The notes under the pieces are model-generated. The model saw nothing but the letters and a program-made list of their open reading frames with translations, was not told the DNA's origin and made no database searches. Shown here piece by piece: positions 1-12,259 of a stretch of 64,000 bases of DNA. Made by a program: the position numbers and the translations under genes. Origin of the DNA: Fragum whitleyi (taxonomy: Eukaryota; Mollusca; Bivalvia; Cardiida; Cardiidae); assembly GCA_948146395.1 (NCBI GenBank), contig OX411548.1, positions 35,100,912 to 35,164,911 of the forward strand. The letters are read 5' to 3'. The number at the start of each line of letters is the position of its first letter. Position 1 is the stretch's first letter.

Positions 1-110
1 GAGTGGAATAGCATAGGTAAATGTGATTCAGTTACATTAAGTTTGAAATTTATATCTGAATAGTGAACAATATGTTCAATTTATGAATGGTTTTGTTTAA
101 AGCTGAGTAC

Positions 111-175
111 CCATTTAAAGTAATGGTATTGGCCATAAACAGATAAATCATACCAGCCAGTGCTCATCAGCCAGA
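111..175 (-). other. Exon-like segment near the left edge
   Basis: 65 nt between TTTTTATAG and /GTACTC. It is open only with two leading bases, giving 21 codons rich in Trp and Tyr (WLMSTGWYDLSVYGQYHY...). Its phase does not follow directly from the 7260-7357 segment. Could be another exon of the same gene or chance. Confidence 0.25.
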
Positions 176-439
176 CTATAAAAATGAACACTTGTAGTTA
201 TATGAAAACAAACTTTGACAGGGACAACAAGGTTATATATTAAAACATCACGATTTCTAAGGAAGCACACAGCTAAAATTCACATGTATTCTAATTCAAA
301 CAAGATGAATTTTTGAAACACAAGTGCCCTGGAAGAGGAAATTTTCCAAAAATTTAACCTCAATAGACACTCTTGATCTTGGTATCTAAAGCTACGTAGG
401 AATAGCATCTATACCTGTGTTATCCCTCCTTTTTTTTTA

Positions 440-908
440 TTTAGTATTTCAAAAAGTAATAAATGACCTTGACCTCATCACATGACCTTGATATCAGCAG
501 CAGATACATAACATTTAGATCTACAATCATACAAAGTATGAACATTGATGATACTTGAAGTAATTGTCAATTTTTTTAATTTTTTTTTAAAAATCCCCTC
601 AACCCTATAACATGGCCTAGATATTAGCAGATGTTCTACCATCATGATAATATAAACACTGTGTTATTGGCAATGTAAAGGTTTTTTTGTGTGTATTTGA
701 CCCAGACCTCATCACATGGCGTTGACATCAAAATGTATTATTGAGATTTATCATCATACCAAATATGAGCAATAATCCTTGAATGGGCTTCAAATTTTAA
801 TTTTTTTATAGACAGACCAATGTGCCAGACAGACAGACAGACAGACTGACAGACAAAGGACAATGATAAAAGAATAATACCCCCATCTTTTGATGCAAGG
901 GCATAAAA
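440..908 (+). repeat. Pearl/Helentron-like element, 3' part
   Basis: About three diverged ~120-bp units with GACCTTGACCTCATCACATG and ATCAGCAGATAC/TTCTACCATCAT blocks, then a CAGA microsatellite (825-856) and a terminal stem-loop near ATACCCCCATC...GGGCATAAAA. Confidence 0.6.
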
Positions 909-1194
909 ACATTCATCAAAGTTGTGTGTGGGAGGAGGGGAAAGTAAGAATCACATCAAGTAGAAAAATTAATAGACTATAACTTCACTGGAGTAACATT
1001 GGACATAGCAAGAATGCAAATCAGCTAAAAAGTTCAAAGCTAGCTTTATTTCAAGGTGCATGTTATGTACAACAACATAGTCAATTGTGAGAAGTTTCAG
1101 TTTACAGTAGTTTTGATTCTGTATTCTTGTCTGTTCTGTATTGTTTTCTGCCATCTCAAAAATGTAATTCTACCATAAAATCTGAAATAAAAAA

Positions 1195-1371
1195 CAAGAA
1201 CTTTGCAGAGCTGCACATACCATAGAATTACACTTGAATGGCCTTGAAGTAATTGGCGATATGTTTTTGGGTTAAGTTTTGCATACAGACAGACAGACAG
1301 ACAAACAGATAGACACACAAGTTCACAGTAAAACAATATGCCCCTAATCTTTCGAAGCTGGGCATAAAAGG
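1195..1371 (+). repeat. Pearl/Helentron-like 3' end fragment
   Basis: One partial unit, (CAGA)n at 1286-1302, then TATGCCC CTAATCTTTCGAAGCT GGGCATAAAA, a 7-bp stem-loop typical of these ends. Confidence 0.6.
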
Positions 1372-1544
1372 AGCACTGCATGCCAATTTTAACTTGTCTC
1401 AGATAGCATGTAGTCAAACAATCAGACCAAGTTACAAGTTTTTTGTTCAGCATCGGGTGACTGTGAGCATTTTGAAGATATGATCATACAAAAAAATTGA
1501 CATGAAGGCCCTCTTTTCTCTGACATGGCAGAAGTTTAATAAAC

Positions 1545-3120
1545 AAGAGTTGTCAGCGGACAACATAGCTCGCTCAAACTGCTGCTTGTCATAAACAGCA
1601 CTGAACAAAAGATCTAAGTTCAAGGTAATATTTTTTACATTAAAGGTCATGGTCCAATATATATCAGATTTAGAAGTAAGAAAGAAAGAAAGATAAAAAA
1701 GGATTTCTTTTGTTTCAACTACATGTACCGGTAAAATGTTAGGTAAAAAGAAAGCCTATAGCCTGTAACAAATGGAATTTCATTGTATTTAAAGGTTGAT
1801 CATCTAATCATCGCATTTATGAAGTTTAATTGTCTTAGCTGTAAGCATTAAAAAAAATGCAGGTTAAAAGTAATATGCTTACGATTCAAAGTCAAGGTCA
1901 AGCTCACAAAGTCAAGGGATTTGATCACAGGAAAAGCCTAGCTTGTCTGTTGAGTAAGGATATTAGGTATAATGGCCATAGGTATAAACACTCAGAAAAT
2001 AAAAAGAAGATTTGGGTTTAAGTTTTTCTTCTCAGTCCCAAAAAAGGTCAAGGTCAAAATGTCAAGGTGCTTGGTCTCTGATGATAGCCTATCACCTAGT
2101 GAGTGTGTTTATGAAGTAATGATGTCCCTAAGTAAAACAATCAGAAAATAAAAGCAAGGTTAAAGTTTTTTTTGTTTTAAGTTTTTGATTAAAGAATTTT
2201 TAAGTCCATAAAAGGTCAAGGTTGAAGTCAAAAGTCAAGAACCTTAGTAACCAGTGAAAGCCTTTCTGCTAGTGACTGTGTATATGAAGAAATGATGCCC
2301 CTAGGTAAAATCATTCCAAAAAATATAAGCAAGGTTAAAGTTTTTTCGGTCAAAGTTTTTGGTTAAAGATAAAAGGTCCATTAAAGGTCAAGGTCAAGGT
2401 CAAAATGTCAAGGCACTTGGTCTCTGGTGTAAGCATATCATGTGGTGAGTGCATATATGAAGTAATGATGCCCCTAGGTAAAATCGTTCCAAACAATATA
2501 AGCAAGGTTAAAGTTTTTTTCGGTTAAAGTTTTTGGTTAAAGATAAAAGGTCCATAAAAGGTCAAAGTCAAGGTCAAAATGTCAAGGCACTTGGTCTCTG
2601 GTGTAAGCATATCATGTGGTGAGTGCATATATGAAGTAATGATGTCCCTAGGTAAAAGCATTCAGAAAATAAAAGCATGGTTAAAATTTTTTGGTTAAAG
2701 TATTTAGTTGAAGTTTTTCTAAGTCCATAAAAGGTAAATGTCAAGGTCATAAACGTCAAGGCACTTGGTCTCTGATAAAAGTCTATCACCTGGTGAGTGT
2801 GTATTTGAACTAATGATGTCCCTAGGTAAAGCATTCAGAAAATATAAGCAAAGTTGAAGTTTTTTGGTTAAAGATTTTTGGTTAAAGTTTTTTTTTAAAG
2901 GGATCAAGGTCACTGTCTCAAGGTCATTTTGACATAGGTGCTTGTCTTAAATGAAAGCCTATACCCTAATGAGTGTTTATTTGAAATATAAAGCCTCAAG
3001 GATTAATATTGATAGAAATAAAAAAAACTTTAACCTAATGTGGACGCCGACACCGACATCTGAGGGTATGACAATTGCTCTTCCGAGACTTTCGTCCTGG
3101 GCGAGCTCAAAAAGCAAAAA
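1545..3120 (+). repeat. Pearl/Helentron-like element with ~170-bp tandem core
   Basis: Left end ACAAGAGTTGTCAGCGGACAAC and AGCTCGCTC. The core has five or more units of ~165-176 bp starting at AAAGGTCAAGGTC (about 2043, 2210, 2378, 2553, 2729). The right end has GACGCCGACACCGACATC and GGGCGAGCTCAAAAA. The inverted AGCTCGC/GCGAGCT near the ends fits Helentron subterminal repeats. Confidence 0.6.
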
Positions 3121-4760
3121 CACAACAAGATGTGAAAGGAAACTGGGAACCTTTTGTGTAAGTTTCATCCGAATTTTCCCACAATGGTAGTAAAAGTTGC
3201 ACTCACAAGAAATTTGACATGAAAGCCCCCTTTTTTCTGACAAAGAAGAATGTCACAAAACCTAGACTTCATGTGCAAGGTCTGTTGAATAGGAAATTTT
3301 TGTGAAAGTTTAATCCAAACAGGTCAATAAAAAAAAGGAGGAATTGCATTCACATGAAAATAACATCAAGACCACTTTACAATGACACAGTTGAAAGCTA
3401 TTTACTGAAAGGTCTTGTCACAAGTAATAAACATGGGAAATATGAAGGTTATATCACTCACTTACCATTGCAATATTACGGCAAACTTTAAAATTTTCAA
3501 TTTTCAAACTTTGACCTTAAGAAAAATCTTGACCTTGACTGATGAACTTGAACTTGGTACCAACTAAGAGGTCTTATCACAAGTAATGCATGAGTGAAAT
3601 GTGAAGATAAAATCTCAATCCAATTAAAAGTTATGGCCAATTTAGAGTTTTTATGATGGAAATTATTGACCTTGACTAGTTGACATTGAATTTGACTGAG
3701 AGCCTTGTCTTAATAATCTACTGAGGATTCTTGTCAAAAGTGATAAACATATGAAATATGATGGTAATATAACTTACCATTGAGAAATTGTGGCTAATTT
3801 TAAAGTTTTAAATTTGATTTTTTTTACCTTGGGAAATGACCTTGGCCTTTTAGCAACAAAAATATCTTTTCACATACAATAAACATGTGAAATAGGAAGA
3901 TTAAATCTCATTCCAATTAAATATTATGGCCAATTTAGAGTTTTTATGCTGTAAATTATTCACCTTGACAATTTGACTTTACTCTTGACCAAAAGCCTCG
4001 TCTTAGATATCTACTGAAAGATGTTAACTGATTACCTTGAACTTGGTACCAATAGAAAGGTTTTGTCACAAGCAAAGCAAATGTGAAATATGAAGACCCT
4101 ATCTCATTCCATCTAAAAGTTATATCCAACTTTGACTTTTCATGATGGACAATTTGACCCTGACTTTTGGAGAGATCCTTGCCTTAGTTTTCTAATAAAA
4201 GTTCTTCACAAAAAATAAACATTTGAAATATGAAGGCTATATCACTAACCAGAGAAAAGAAAAGGCATATTTTTAAGGTAATTTCTAAATTATGACCTTG
4301 TCACATGATCTTGACTGATAACCATGCGAAATATGAAGACTTTATCTGTAACCAAACAAAAGTTATGGCCAATATTAGTTTTTGCAGGACAAAGAGAGAG
4401 CTTACGTAAAGCTAATCACATGGGCCCCTTTTCCCAATTCACATTTTTAACATAAATTGTCTATAGTTTAGGCTCAAGAGGATTCAATTTCCTACTCAAA
4501 CATGAAATTTCATAAAATTTGGACTATCAACTGATAGAAATTGGCAAAAAAAAAATCATTTTTACATTAAGGCCCCCTTTTCCATGACAAAGCCTTGAAT
4601 TCAAAAAAGGTCTTTTGCAAATTTCCTAGGAAGATTTTATATGAAGTTTCTTCAAATAAGGCCAAGGGGTTCCTGAGATGCGATATCCAATGGACAGAAG
4701 GACATGCACACAAGCCTGAGACTATATGCTCCCCCGAAAATAATTCAAAATAAGGAAAGC
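3120..4760 (+). repeat. Two tandem-repeat cores of pearl-like type
   Basis: 3130-3400 has ~165-bp units (GACATGAAAGCCCCC, AGTTTCATCC). 3400-4380 has at least five ~150-180-bp units built on CTTGAACTTGGTACCAA, AAGGTCTTGTCACAAG and AAAGTTATGGCCAA. 4500-4750 returns to the first unit type and ends CTATATGCTCCCCCGAAAA. Confidence 0.55.
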
Positions 4761-5420
4761 AAAAAAGATACAAAGAGTATCTGGGTTTAATGCCACAAAT
4801 CATCATTAATGAGTTGGAAGTAGAGGTAATGGTTCATTTGTTTGAGATTAATGTGCAATTTCAATAGAGAGAACTTTTGACAATAGAGTGGCAGTGCTGA
4901 CAGTCAGACTGCAGTTTATCTGCATAAACTTTTGTTTGGCAGGGTTATCAAAATATATAATGATTATATTTTGTTAAAACATAATATTTTACATACATTG
5001 GAATACAAGTTGTTACAAATAGGATCAATCCCTGACAATTCTGCTTCCTGCATAATCAACTAGTACTTGAGCTGAATTTGTAAGTCATGGAAATAACTAA
5101 GATCGATACTTCTCTTAGGAAATGATGTCCGATGGCTCAGTGTGAAACAGTTGTAACAGTCTATAAACATAATGCAGTTACAACTGTTACACACTGAGCT
5201 ATCAAGTTGTGATATCTTGACCAAGAAGCTTGCACTCTATCTATTGGCTATGATCAATTAAAGAAGAAATCCAAGTTCTAGCCATTGATCATCTCTACCA
5301 AAATTCATTTAATTGTCTATATCCAATGATATATTTCTAAGAAGATTTCTCTATATTTCATTATATGAGACCCTTTTCAATTACCCATTCATTATTAATG
5401 TACATTGTATAATATTGATA
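4760..5420. repeat. Spacer with a palindromic MITE and a shared repeat
   Basis: 5130-5206 is a hairpin with arms TGGCTCAGTGTGAAACAGTTGTAAC and its near complement. 4970-5090 resembles 39265-39370 (CATTGGAATAC...TCTGCTTCCT...AACTAGT). Otherwise nothing recognised. Confidence 0.5.
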
Positions 5421-6345
5421 ATAGTGAACAAGAGCAACGCTGGGCGTGGCATTATACGCCCTAAGCTCAGAAATAAATGGGTGATGATTTGAACTTTTTA
5501 TTGATCCTTAGGATGTATTTTCTAGCAAACCTTATAGTATATTATATTTATTATGATGGTAGTGTTTGTTTTGTTTTCCTATTTGTCTTTGGGAAAATGT
5601 GTTCTTAGGCAATTAAACAACTGTGGATTACTTATGGATATCATCACTATTTTTCAAGTAATTATATGTACCCGAGTACTACTAAAATATTCACAAATTC
5701 AATCAGATTGAGATAATGTAATCAAACACCCTAGCTATGAGTTCTACATACATGTGAAGTTTCAACATCGTAGTCCGTGTATTTTGAAAGTTATGGACCA
5801 GACACGCATTTGCAAACTGAATCAAACAAAGGGCAATAACTCAAATGGTAGAGTTAGGGTTATTGCACTCTGCACATCCTAGCTATGAGATCTATACACC
5901 TGTGAAGTTTCAAGACCATAGGCCTTATAGTTTCAAAGTTATGGAACAGACCTGAATTTGCTAACTGAATCAAACAAAGGGCAATAACTCAAAAATTACA
6001 AATGGTAGAGTTGTGGTTCTTGCACTCTGCACACCCCAGCTATGAGATCTATACACCTGTGAAGTTTCAAGACCATAGGCCTTATAGTTTCAAAGTTATG
6101 GAACAGACCTGAATTTGCTAACTGAATCAAACAAAGGGCAATAACTCAAAAATTACAAATGGTAGAGTTGTGGTTCTTGCGCTCTGCACACCCTAGCCAT
6201 GAGATCTATACACCTGTGAAGTTTCAAGACTATAGGCCTTATAGTTTGAAAGTAATGGACCGGACATGAATTTGCTAACGGACACACAGATAGACAGACA
6301 GACAGACGATAACATAATACGACCCTTCGGCCGTATAAAAAATCA
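5420..6345 (+). repeat. Pearl/Helentron-like element with 157-bp tandem units
   Basis: Left end AACAAGAGCAACGCTGGGCG. Four units, the last three spaced exactly 157 bp (TGTGAAGTTTCAAG at 5901, 6058 and 6215), the first ~148 bp. A CAGA run (6290-6306) and the hairpin ATACGACCCTTCGGCCGTATAAAA close it. Confidence 0.7.
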
Positions 6346-7188
6346 AGAAGCCAGAATGGGCCTGTATAGCTCCACTGGCTTAAACAGCTCATTCTGGTAA
6401 AGTTTAGTTGATATGATGAGAAATTCAGTGAAGGAATGAATTGATTCATTGACTAATTTAAATTGCAAGTAAATAAGTGTTTTTGAATGTTACAAGCAGA
6501 AATATTTGTGCAAAGAAAACTTCAAGATTGATGAACAACTTATAGAAAATTGACCTCCACCTGTTTGAGACATATTCTCCATCCAATTGCTTTTTTTTGT
6601 GCAGACTGATAATGGGTCACCCAAGGATTATTCCAGTGAAATTAGGTTGACATCCGTCATCCATCAGTTATATTCTGAGAAAATGATTTCCAAAGTTTCT
6701 TCAATATAACTTATATCGAAATGACCTCCGCCCCATAAAATATATATTTTCATATGAGTATAATATTTTTTTGTAGAATGATAAAGGATCACCACAGGAT
6801 CATTCCATTGAAATCTGGTTGATGTCAATGGGTAAGATTCTGAGAAAATGGTGTTGAAAGTTACCACTATATAACAGATAGAGAACTGACCTCCATCCAT
6901 GCAAAAAGCATATTTTTCATCTGAAAAAAGTCACTTTTTACCACATTTGGAGATTACCCAGGCCCATTAAATCCTTGTTTTTCACTGGATCTAAATTTAT
7001 TGAACAACTATGAAAGAGGGTCACCAAAGAATCATTCCTGTGAAGTTAAGTTGAAAACATCCAGTAGTTTCTGAGGAGAAAATTTTTAAAGAAAAAGTTT
7101 ATGACCAGGCCCACATACAGAGGGATGCAAGAGACACAGCACCATGACAATAGCCCCAGTGGCCTTCAGCCAGTGGAGCTAAAAACAT
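6346..7188 (+). repeat. Pearl-like element, ~175-bp units
   Basis: Left end TCAAGAAGCCAGAATGGGCC with GCTCCACTGGC, right end CAGCCAGTGGAGCTAAAAAC, so the subterminal CCACTGGC is inverted. Three diverged units carry GGGTCACC..GGATCATTCC and ATTCTGAGAAAATG. Confidence 0.6.
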
Positions 7189-7259
7189 GTCTTGACAAGC
7201 AAAGACTCAAATTGGCAAGGACAAAGAACAAATCCATAATATTGGTAATCATACTTAAC

Positions 7260-7357
7260 GATGATATAAACAGGTGAAGCTTTATCTTCTTTTCTTTTCC
7301 ATTTCATGAACCATACAGATTGCCAATCAGTCATACAGTTTCATTGAACAAACAAAC
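7260..7357 (-). other. Exon-like segment C5
   Basis: After a TATTTTCAG acceptor the phase expected from C4 reads LFVQ and then TGA. The same frame reopens with MTDWQSVWFMKWKRKED and ends near a GTTAAG donor. Either the protein ends here, or the exon is broken. No family recognised. Confidence 0.3.
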
Positions 7358-7739
7358 CTGAAAATATACTATGAGGCAACAAGAATAAATATTTACTTTC
7401 ATGTGGGTAATCGATAAAATCAAAATAATTATATTTGAAATATTTGACCTACACAAATTAACAGAAGAGAGAAAAAGATTAACAAATGAAACTTTTGGAA
7501 GACAGCATTACCATACTACATGAGTAAGTGATTAAGTGATGGCAAACTACTGTTTTTACTATTACTATTACTATTTTTTCTGAGATTTTCCATTGAATCA
7601 GTATTGTCACCTAAGTGTACATTTTGATATTTTTCAATATCTGTTTAAAATAGGAAGTGACACTGTCTACTCAAAATCAGTAAAACTCCTGCAAATTAAT
7701 TTGAAATCCATTCAGAAAAAAAGAAGAGATGTGGTCAGG

Positions 7740-8410
7740 TTCAATTCATAGCTAATTGTTATTTGAATTTGGCTAGTGGCCTTGACTTGAGTCAATGCAT
7801 CTTTTTGAATGGAACATTTATCCCTGATAAAGGAAAAGAGGCCTAATTATATCAAAAACATCCAAGAAAATAGGATTGCTCTGGACAAGTCTATATATGA
7901 CCTTTGACCTTGGCATGTAACCTAGAATTTGAAGCTATCCAGAAAAATCCTTTGCAGTGCACATCTGCAGATAACAGAGAACAAATAATTGTGTTGAATA
8001 ACTGAAATCTATCCGTTAAATGTTGAAAAATAGCCAAACTAGCTCATTTTTTATGTTTTGCCTTTAACTTGTTGCTATCTAAAAATTGTTTTGTAGTGCA
8101 AATCTACAGATGATTTCTAATATTTGTGCCAAATTATAATTGAAATTCACCCATATTTGTAGAAGGAATACTCCTGACAAGCCTATTTATCATCCTTGAC
8201 TATTAACTTAATGTTACTGAACATTTTCTTTCAAATAGCACATCTACGCTTAACAGGGAATAATAAGGCAAATTATTTTGAAATCCGTCCATAATATAGG
8301 AGAAAGCTCAGAAGGGTATGCAAGGGATGGACAGACAGGACAGATGGATGGCAAAACAATATCCGTCCACCTTTTCAGGGGGTAGGATGATCAACCAGCC
8401 TGCAAGGTCT
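7740..8410 (+). repeat. Pearl-like element, ~175-bp units
   Basis: Three units (CTTTGACCTTGGC; TTTTGTAGTGCAAATCTACAGAT), then GGACAGACAGGACAGATGG and a terminal CCACCTTTTCAGGGGGT stem-loop. Confidence 0.55.
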
Positions 8411-8629
8411 GTTTTACTTAAAATCTATAAGCAATAAAGAATTACATTTTTATATTAGACTTGAAGTGTGAAAAAGGGGCATTTCAAAATGCATAAAACC
8501 AACATAATCTTGTTCATATAAATTTGAACTTTTGCCGATTGCAAAGTTGTCTTAAATGGCTATAATGAGTTTTTAGATGATCTAAGAACATGATATCAAT
8601 GCCAAAACTGATCTTTATTTATTTAAATA

Positions 8630-9300
8630 GCAGTTTATTGGACGAATGTTAGAAACATTCTGACAAGTCTCAAAAGATTGGATCAAAATTGTGGCTCCAA
8701 TAGAGTAATAAAGAAATTGTCACTAATGCCGCTTTTCCTATTTTTTCAATGAAAGCTTCCCATTTTCAACAGGATTCATCCTTGAGATAAGAAGAATATT
8801 CTTACCAAGTTTCATGAAGATGAAGAATTGTGGTCCCTAAACACAAAATTGTGGTAGACAGATAATATGACTGATGATGGACATTAATGCTGATTATGGA
8901 CATTAATGATCTCAAAAGCTCACCATAAGCTTGTCGTGCTAGGGTGAGGTAAAGTGGGACTTATTATAAACTAGAGTGGTATAAAATATTTGCAAATGAT
9001 GTAGCACTAAAACCAAGATTTGTTACTGAAACACTGTCCACCCAAACAGAAATTTTACAGAAGTTTGACCTAGACAGATGACCTTTCACATTACCTTGAC
9101 CTTGGAATCAGCAGATGTTTATCAATGAGATCCATCTACAAAATATGAACACTGTATCTTGAATATGCTTGAGGAAAGTGGCAATATTAAGTTATTTGGT
9201 TGAATTTTGCAGACAGACAGACAGGTCAAAAATCAACAGACAGACAACAGTAAAGAAACATGCCCTTATCTTATAAATTCAATGCATAACAAGAAATAAT
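8630..9300 (+). repeat. Two short pearl-like elements end to end
   Basis: 8630-8965 ends AGCTCACCATAAGCTTGTCGTGCTAGGGTGAGGT (inverted CTCACC). 8968-9300 starts ACTAGAGTGG, has a GACCTTGACC unit, a CAGACAGA run and a weak terminal hairpin near ATGCCC. Confidence 0.5.
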
Positions 9301-9304
9301 TGAG

Positions 9305-10440
9305 GCCCTATATGGTCAAGTTTTGCTCCACTGGAACTGCACCAAGGAAACAAGAAAAAAACATTAATTTGCATTAGGTGAAATTTAAGTAAATGATGCT
9401 TTTAGAAAGCAGTTCAATGTCTGAGAAAATGTAAATCTTACTATTGATTTAATACAGACCTCAACCCTATTATCTTAAATTTAAGAAAGTAGGTCAAGGA
9501 TCAAGATCAGGCTCAAGGGTTCACCAGGATGCCAAAATAAAGGACAATCATCCCTGAACACAAATTAATGGCAAAATATAGTTCTTGACCTGATTATTCA
9601 ATATTTCAAAAAGTAGGTCAAAGGCCAAGAACTGGGTCAAGAGTTCAACATGGTGCAAGATTCAAAGACAATCATCTACCAACTATTATCATTGACTTAA
9701 CACAGTCCTAGCCCTAAAATTCAATATCTAAGAACGTAGGTCAAAGGTCAAGATCTGGGTCAAGGGTTCAACATGATTCCAGAGTCAAAGACAATCATCT
9801 TCCAATCTTTATTATTGACTTGACACACTCACAGTATTTGACCTCATATTCAAATATTTATGAAAATATGTCAACGGTCAAAGTCAGGGTGAAGGGTTAA
9901 TCATGATGCCAGAATCAAGGACAATCATCTACCAACCTTTATCATTGACGGAACATAGTCTTAGCTTTAGTTATTCAATATCTAAGAAAGTAGGTCAAAT
10001 GTCATGTTCAGGGTCAAGGGTTCATCATGACCCCAGAAGCAAAGACATCATCCATCAACCATTAATATTGACTTGATACAGTCCTAGACATAATAATTCA
10101 ATATCTAAAAAAGTGGGTCAGAGGTCAAGATATTGGTCAAGTGTTCATTATCATGCCAGAATCAAAGACTATCATCTACCAACCTTTTTATTGACTTAAT
10201 ACAGTCCTATATCTTATAATCCTATATTCAAGAAAGTATGTCAAAGGTCATGTTCCGGGTCAAGGGTTCATTGTGAATCTAGAATCAATGACAATCATCA
10301 AATTTGGTGACATTCTGGCCACTGGTTTCAGAGGAAAAGATGTTTAATGAAAAGTTTCTGCAAGGACGTACAGACTCACAATGGACAACCTGCCACGACA
10401 TAAGCTCAGCTGTACTTAGTCCTGTGGAGCAAAAAACTAT
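9305..10440 (+). repeat. Pearl-like element, ~125-bp tandem units
   Basis: Six or seven units of TCAATATCTAAGAAAGTAGGTCAA, GGGTCAAGGGTTCA and GACAATCATCTACCAACC (9470-10290). Ends are GCTCCACTGGAACTGC and AGTCCTGTGGAGCAAAAAAC, again inverted. Confidence 0.6.
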
Positions 10441-10508
10441 TTGTTCTTGTAAATTTTATAAGTTTGCAAAAAATTCAGCACACATATTTTACAACAACAA
10501 AATCTTAC

Positions 10509-10586
10509 CTTGAAAAGTTTGACATAAATCTGACATCATGGTGCTACAAACAATATCTGTTCCTTGTGCATTAATAAGTACATCAT
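10509..10586 (-). CDS. Exon-like segment C4 of an unidentified gene
   Basis: 78 nt between a CTTTCTTTTTAG acceptor and a CAAG/GTAAGA donor, open only with two leading bases: DVLINAQGTDIVCSTM then MSDLCQTFQ. This phase fits the end of the 14395-14479 segment. It sits between two tandem-repeat elements but is itself non-repetitive. Confidence 0.45.
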
Positions 10587-10712
10587 CTAAAAAGAAAGTG
10601 TTTTTTCCTTAACTTTTATAATTACATCCACTGTAAATAGGTATATATGTATAGATGCCAGCTAAGTGAGTAAAGTAAAGTTAATATTATTAAATTAAGG
10701 TATAGCAGCTTG

Positions 10713-12256
10713 TAAAAACAAGAGTGGCCCTAACTGCTCACCTGAATTTTACTGGTTGTTTGGATCTCACGGTCACCAAATTAACTGTCTGGAAAAGTTT
10801 CATTCACATTTGCCTAGTTGTTGAAGAGATGTTATTCAAAAAAATTAAAATGAAAGTATGCTGCCCATTGGTTACTGAGGAGAAGCTGTTTAAAGATTTT
10901 GGGCTCAAAACAAGACCTGTCCTGCCACGCCCATTCTTGGGGGCCAATCATAATTCCAGGAACAAATTTTGAGAAGGGTCACCCAATGAACTTTTCTGCC
11001 AAGTTTGGTTTAAATCTGCTTATTAGTTGCAGAGGAGAAGACATTTTAAGGTATTGGGCTCAAGAAAAGCCCTAATCTGCCACCCCCATATTTGGGGGTC
11101 ATTTGAAATTCCTCAAACAAGTTTTGAGAAAGGTCATCCAAGGAAACATTTCTGCAAAGTTCAGTTAAAATCCGCCCAAAGCTGAGAAGATATTTAAAGA
11201 TTTTGGTCCCAAAATAAGCCCAGCCTTGCCACACCCACACTTTTGGGCCAATCAAAAGTTTACAAACAATTTTTGAAGAGCCACTGAACATTCTGGTATA
11301 GTTTCATTGAAATCGGCCTAGTGGTTCAGGAGGAGATGTTGTTCAAAGATTTCAGGCTTAAAATAAGCCTCGACCGGCCATGCCAAGTCCCCATAAGAAC
11401 CAATCAATATATCAAAACATTTTTTGAAGAGGGTCATCCAAGGAACATTCTGGCAAAATTTCATTGAAACCAGCCCATTGCTTCAGGAGATGTTGTTCAA
11501 AGATTTTGGGCTCATCCTCACCCTGCCACAACCATATTTATGGGCCAATCAAATTTTTTGAAGAATGTCCCCCAAGGAACATTCTGTTAAAGTTTCATTG
11601 AAATTGGCCCATTGGTTCAGGAGGAGATGCCATTCAAAGATTTCAAAGTGAAAACAAGAGCACCGTAAGCGGGTGCCAACCCCCGGCTGTGTATTAATTC
11701 TTAGGCAAATGCAAATATATGAACTTGGTACCTACAGAAAGGTCTTGTCCCAAGCAATGATCATGTTAAATATGAAGGCTCTTTGACTTGCCAATCAAAA
11801 GTTATGACCAAGGTTAAATTTTCTAAACAAATTAAACCTTGAAAAATGACTTTGACCTTATTTGATGTCCTTTAACTTGGTACCTACAGGAAGGTCTTGT
11901 TCCGAGCATTTATGTGAAATATGAAGGCTGTATGACTTAATCATTCAAAAGTTATGACCAAGATTAAATTCTTTAAAGAAATTTGACCATGAAAATTTAC
12001 CTTGACCTTGAGTGATGACCTTGAACTTGGTACTTACAGAAAGGTCTTATCACAAGCAATGATCATGTGAAATATGAAGGCTCTAAGACCTACCATTTCA
12101 AATGTTATGACAAAGATGAATTATTCAACACAATTTTGTCCTTAGTTTAGGAGAAGTTTAGGAGAAGATGAAGTTGTTGACAACAGGCAAGGCAAGACAT
12201 ACTCAAGGTGATCCGTTAAGCTCCCCTTGAGCATGTTGTGCTCAGGTGAGCTATAA
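10713..12256 (+). repeat. Pearl-like element with a second element nested in it
   Basis: Outer left end AACAAGAGTGGCCC...GCTCACCTG and outer right end CCTTGAGCATGTTGTGCTCAGGTGAGCTATAAA. The core is ~140-165-bp units with CCTGCCACGCCCA and GTTTCATTGAAATCGGCC. At 11652 a new left end (ACAAGAGCACCGTAAGCGGGTGCC) begins another element with GAACTTGGTACC units to ~12150, after which outer sequence (TTAGGAGAAGATGAAGTTG) resumes. Confidence 0.6.
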
Positions 12257-12259
12257 AGG

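Noticed and set aside
825..860. CAGA repeats as a CRISPR-like or regulatory array
   Set aside because: Simple microsatellite belonging to the 3' module of pearl-like elements; no spacers.
2574..3243. Several 60-90-codon frames on both strands
   Set aside because: They follow the ~170-bp tandem units and repeat with them.
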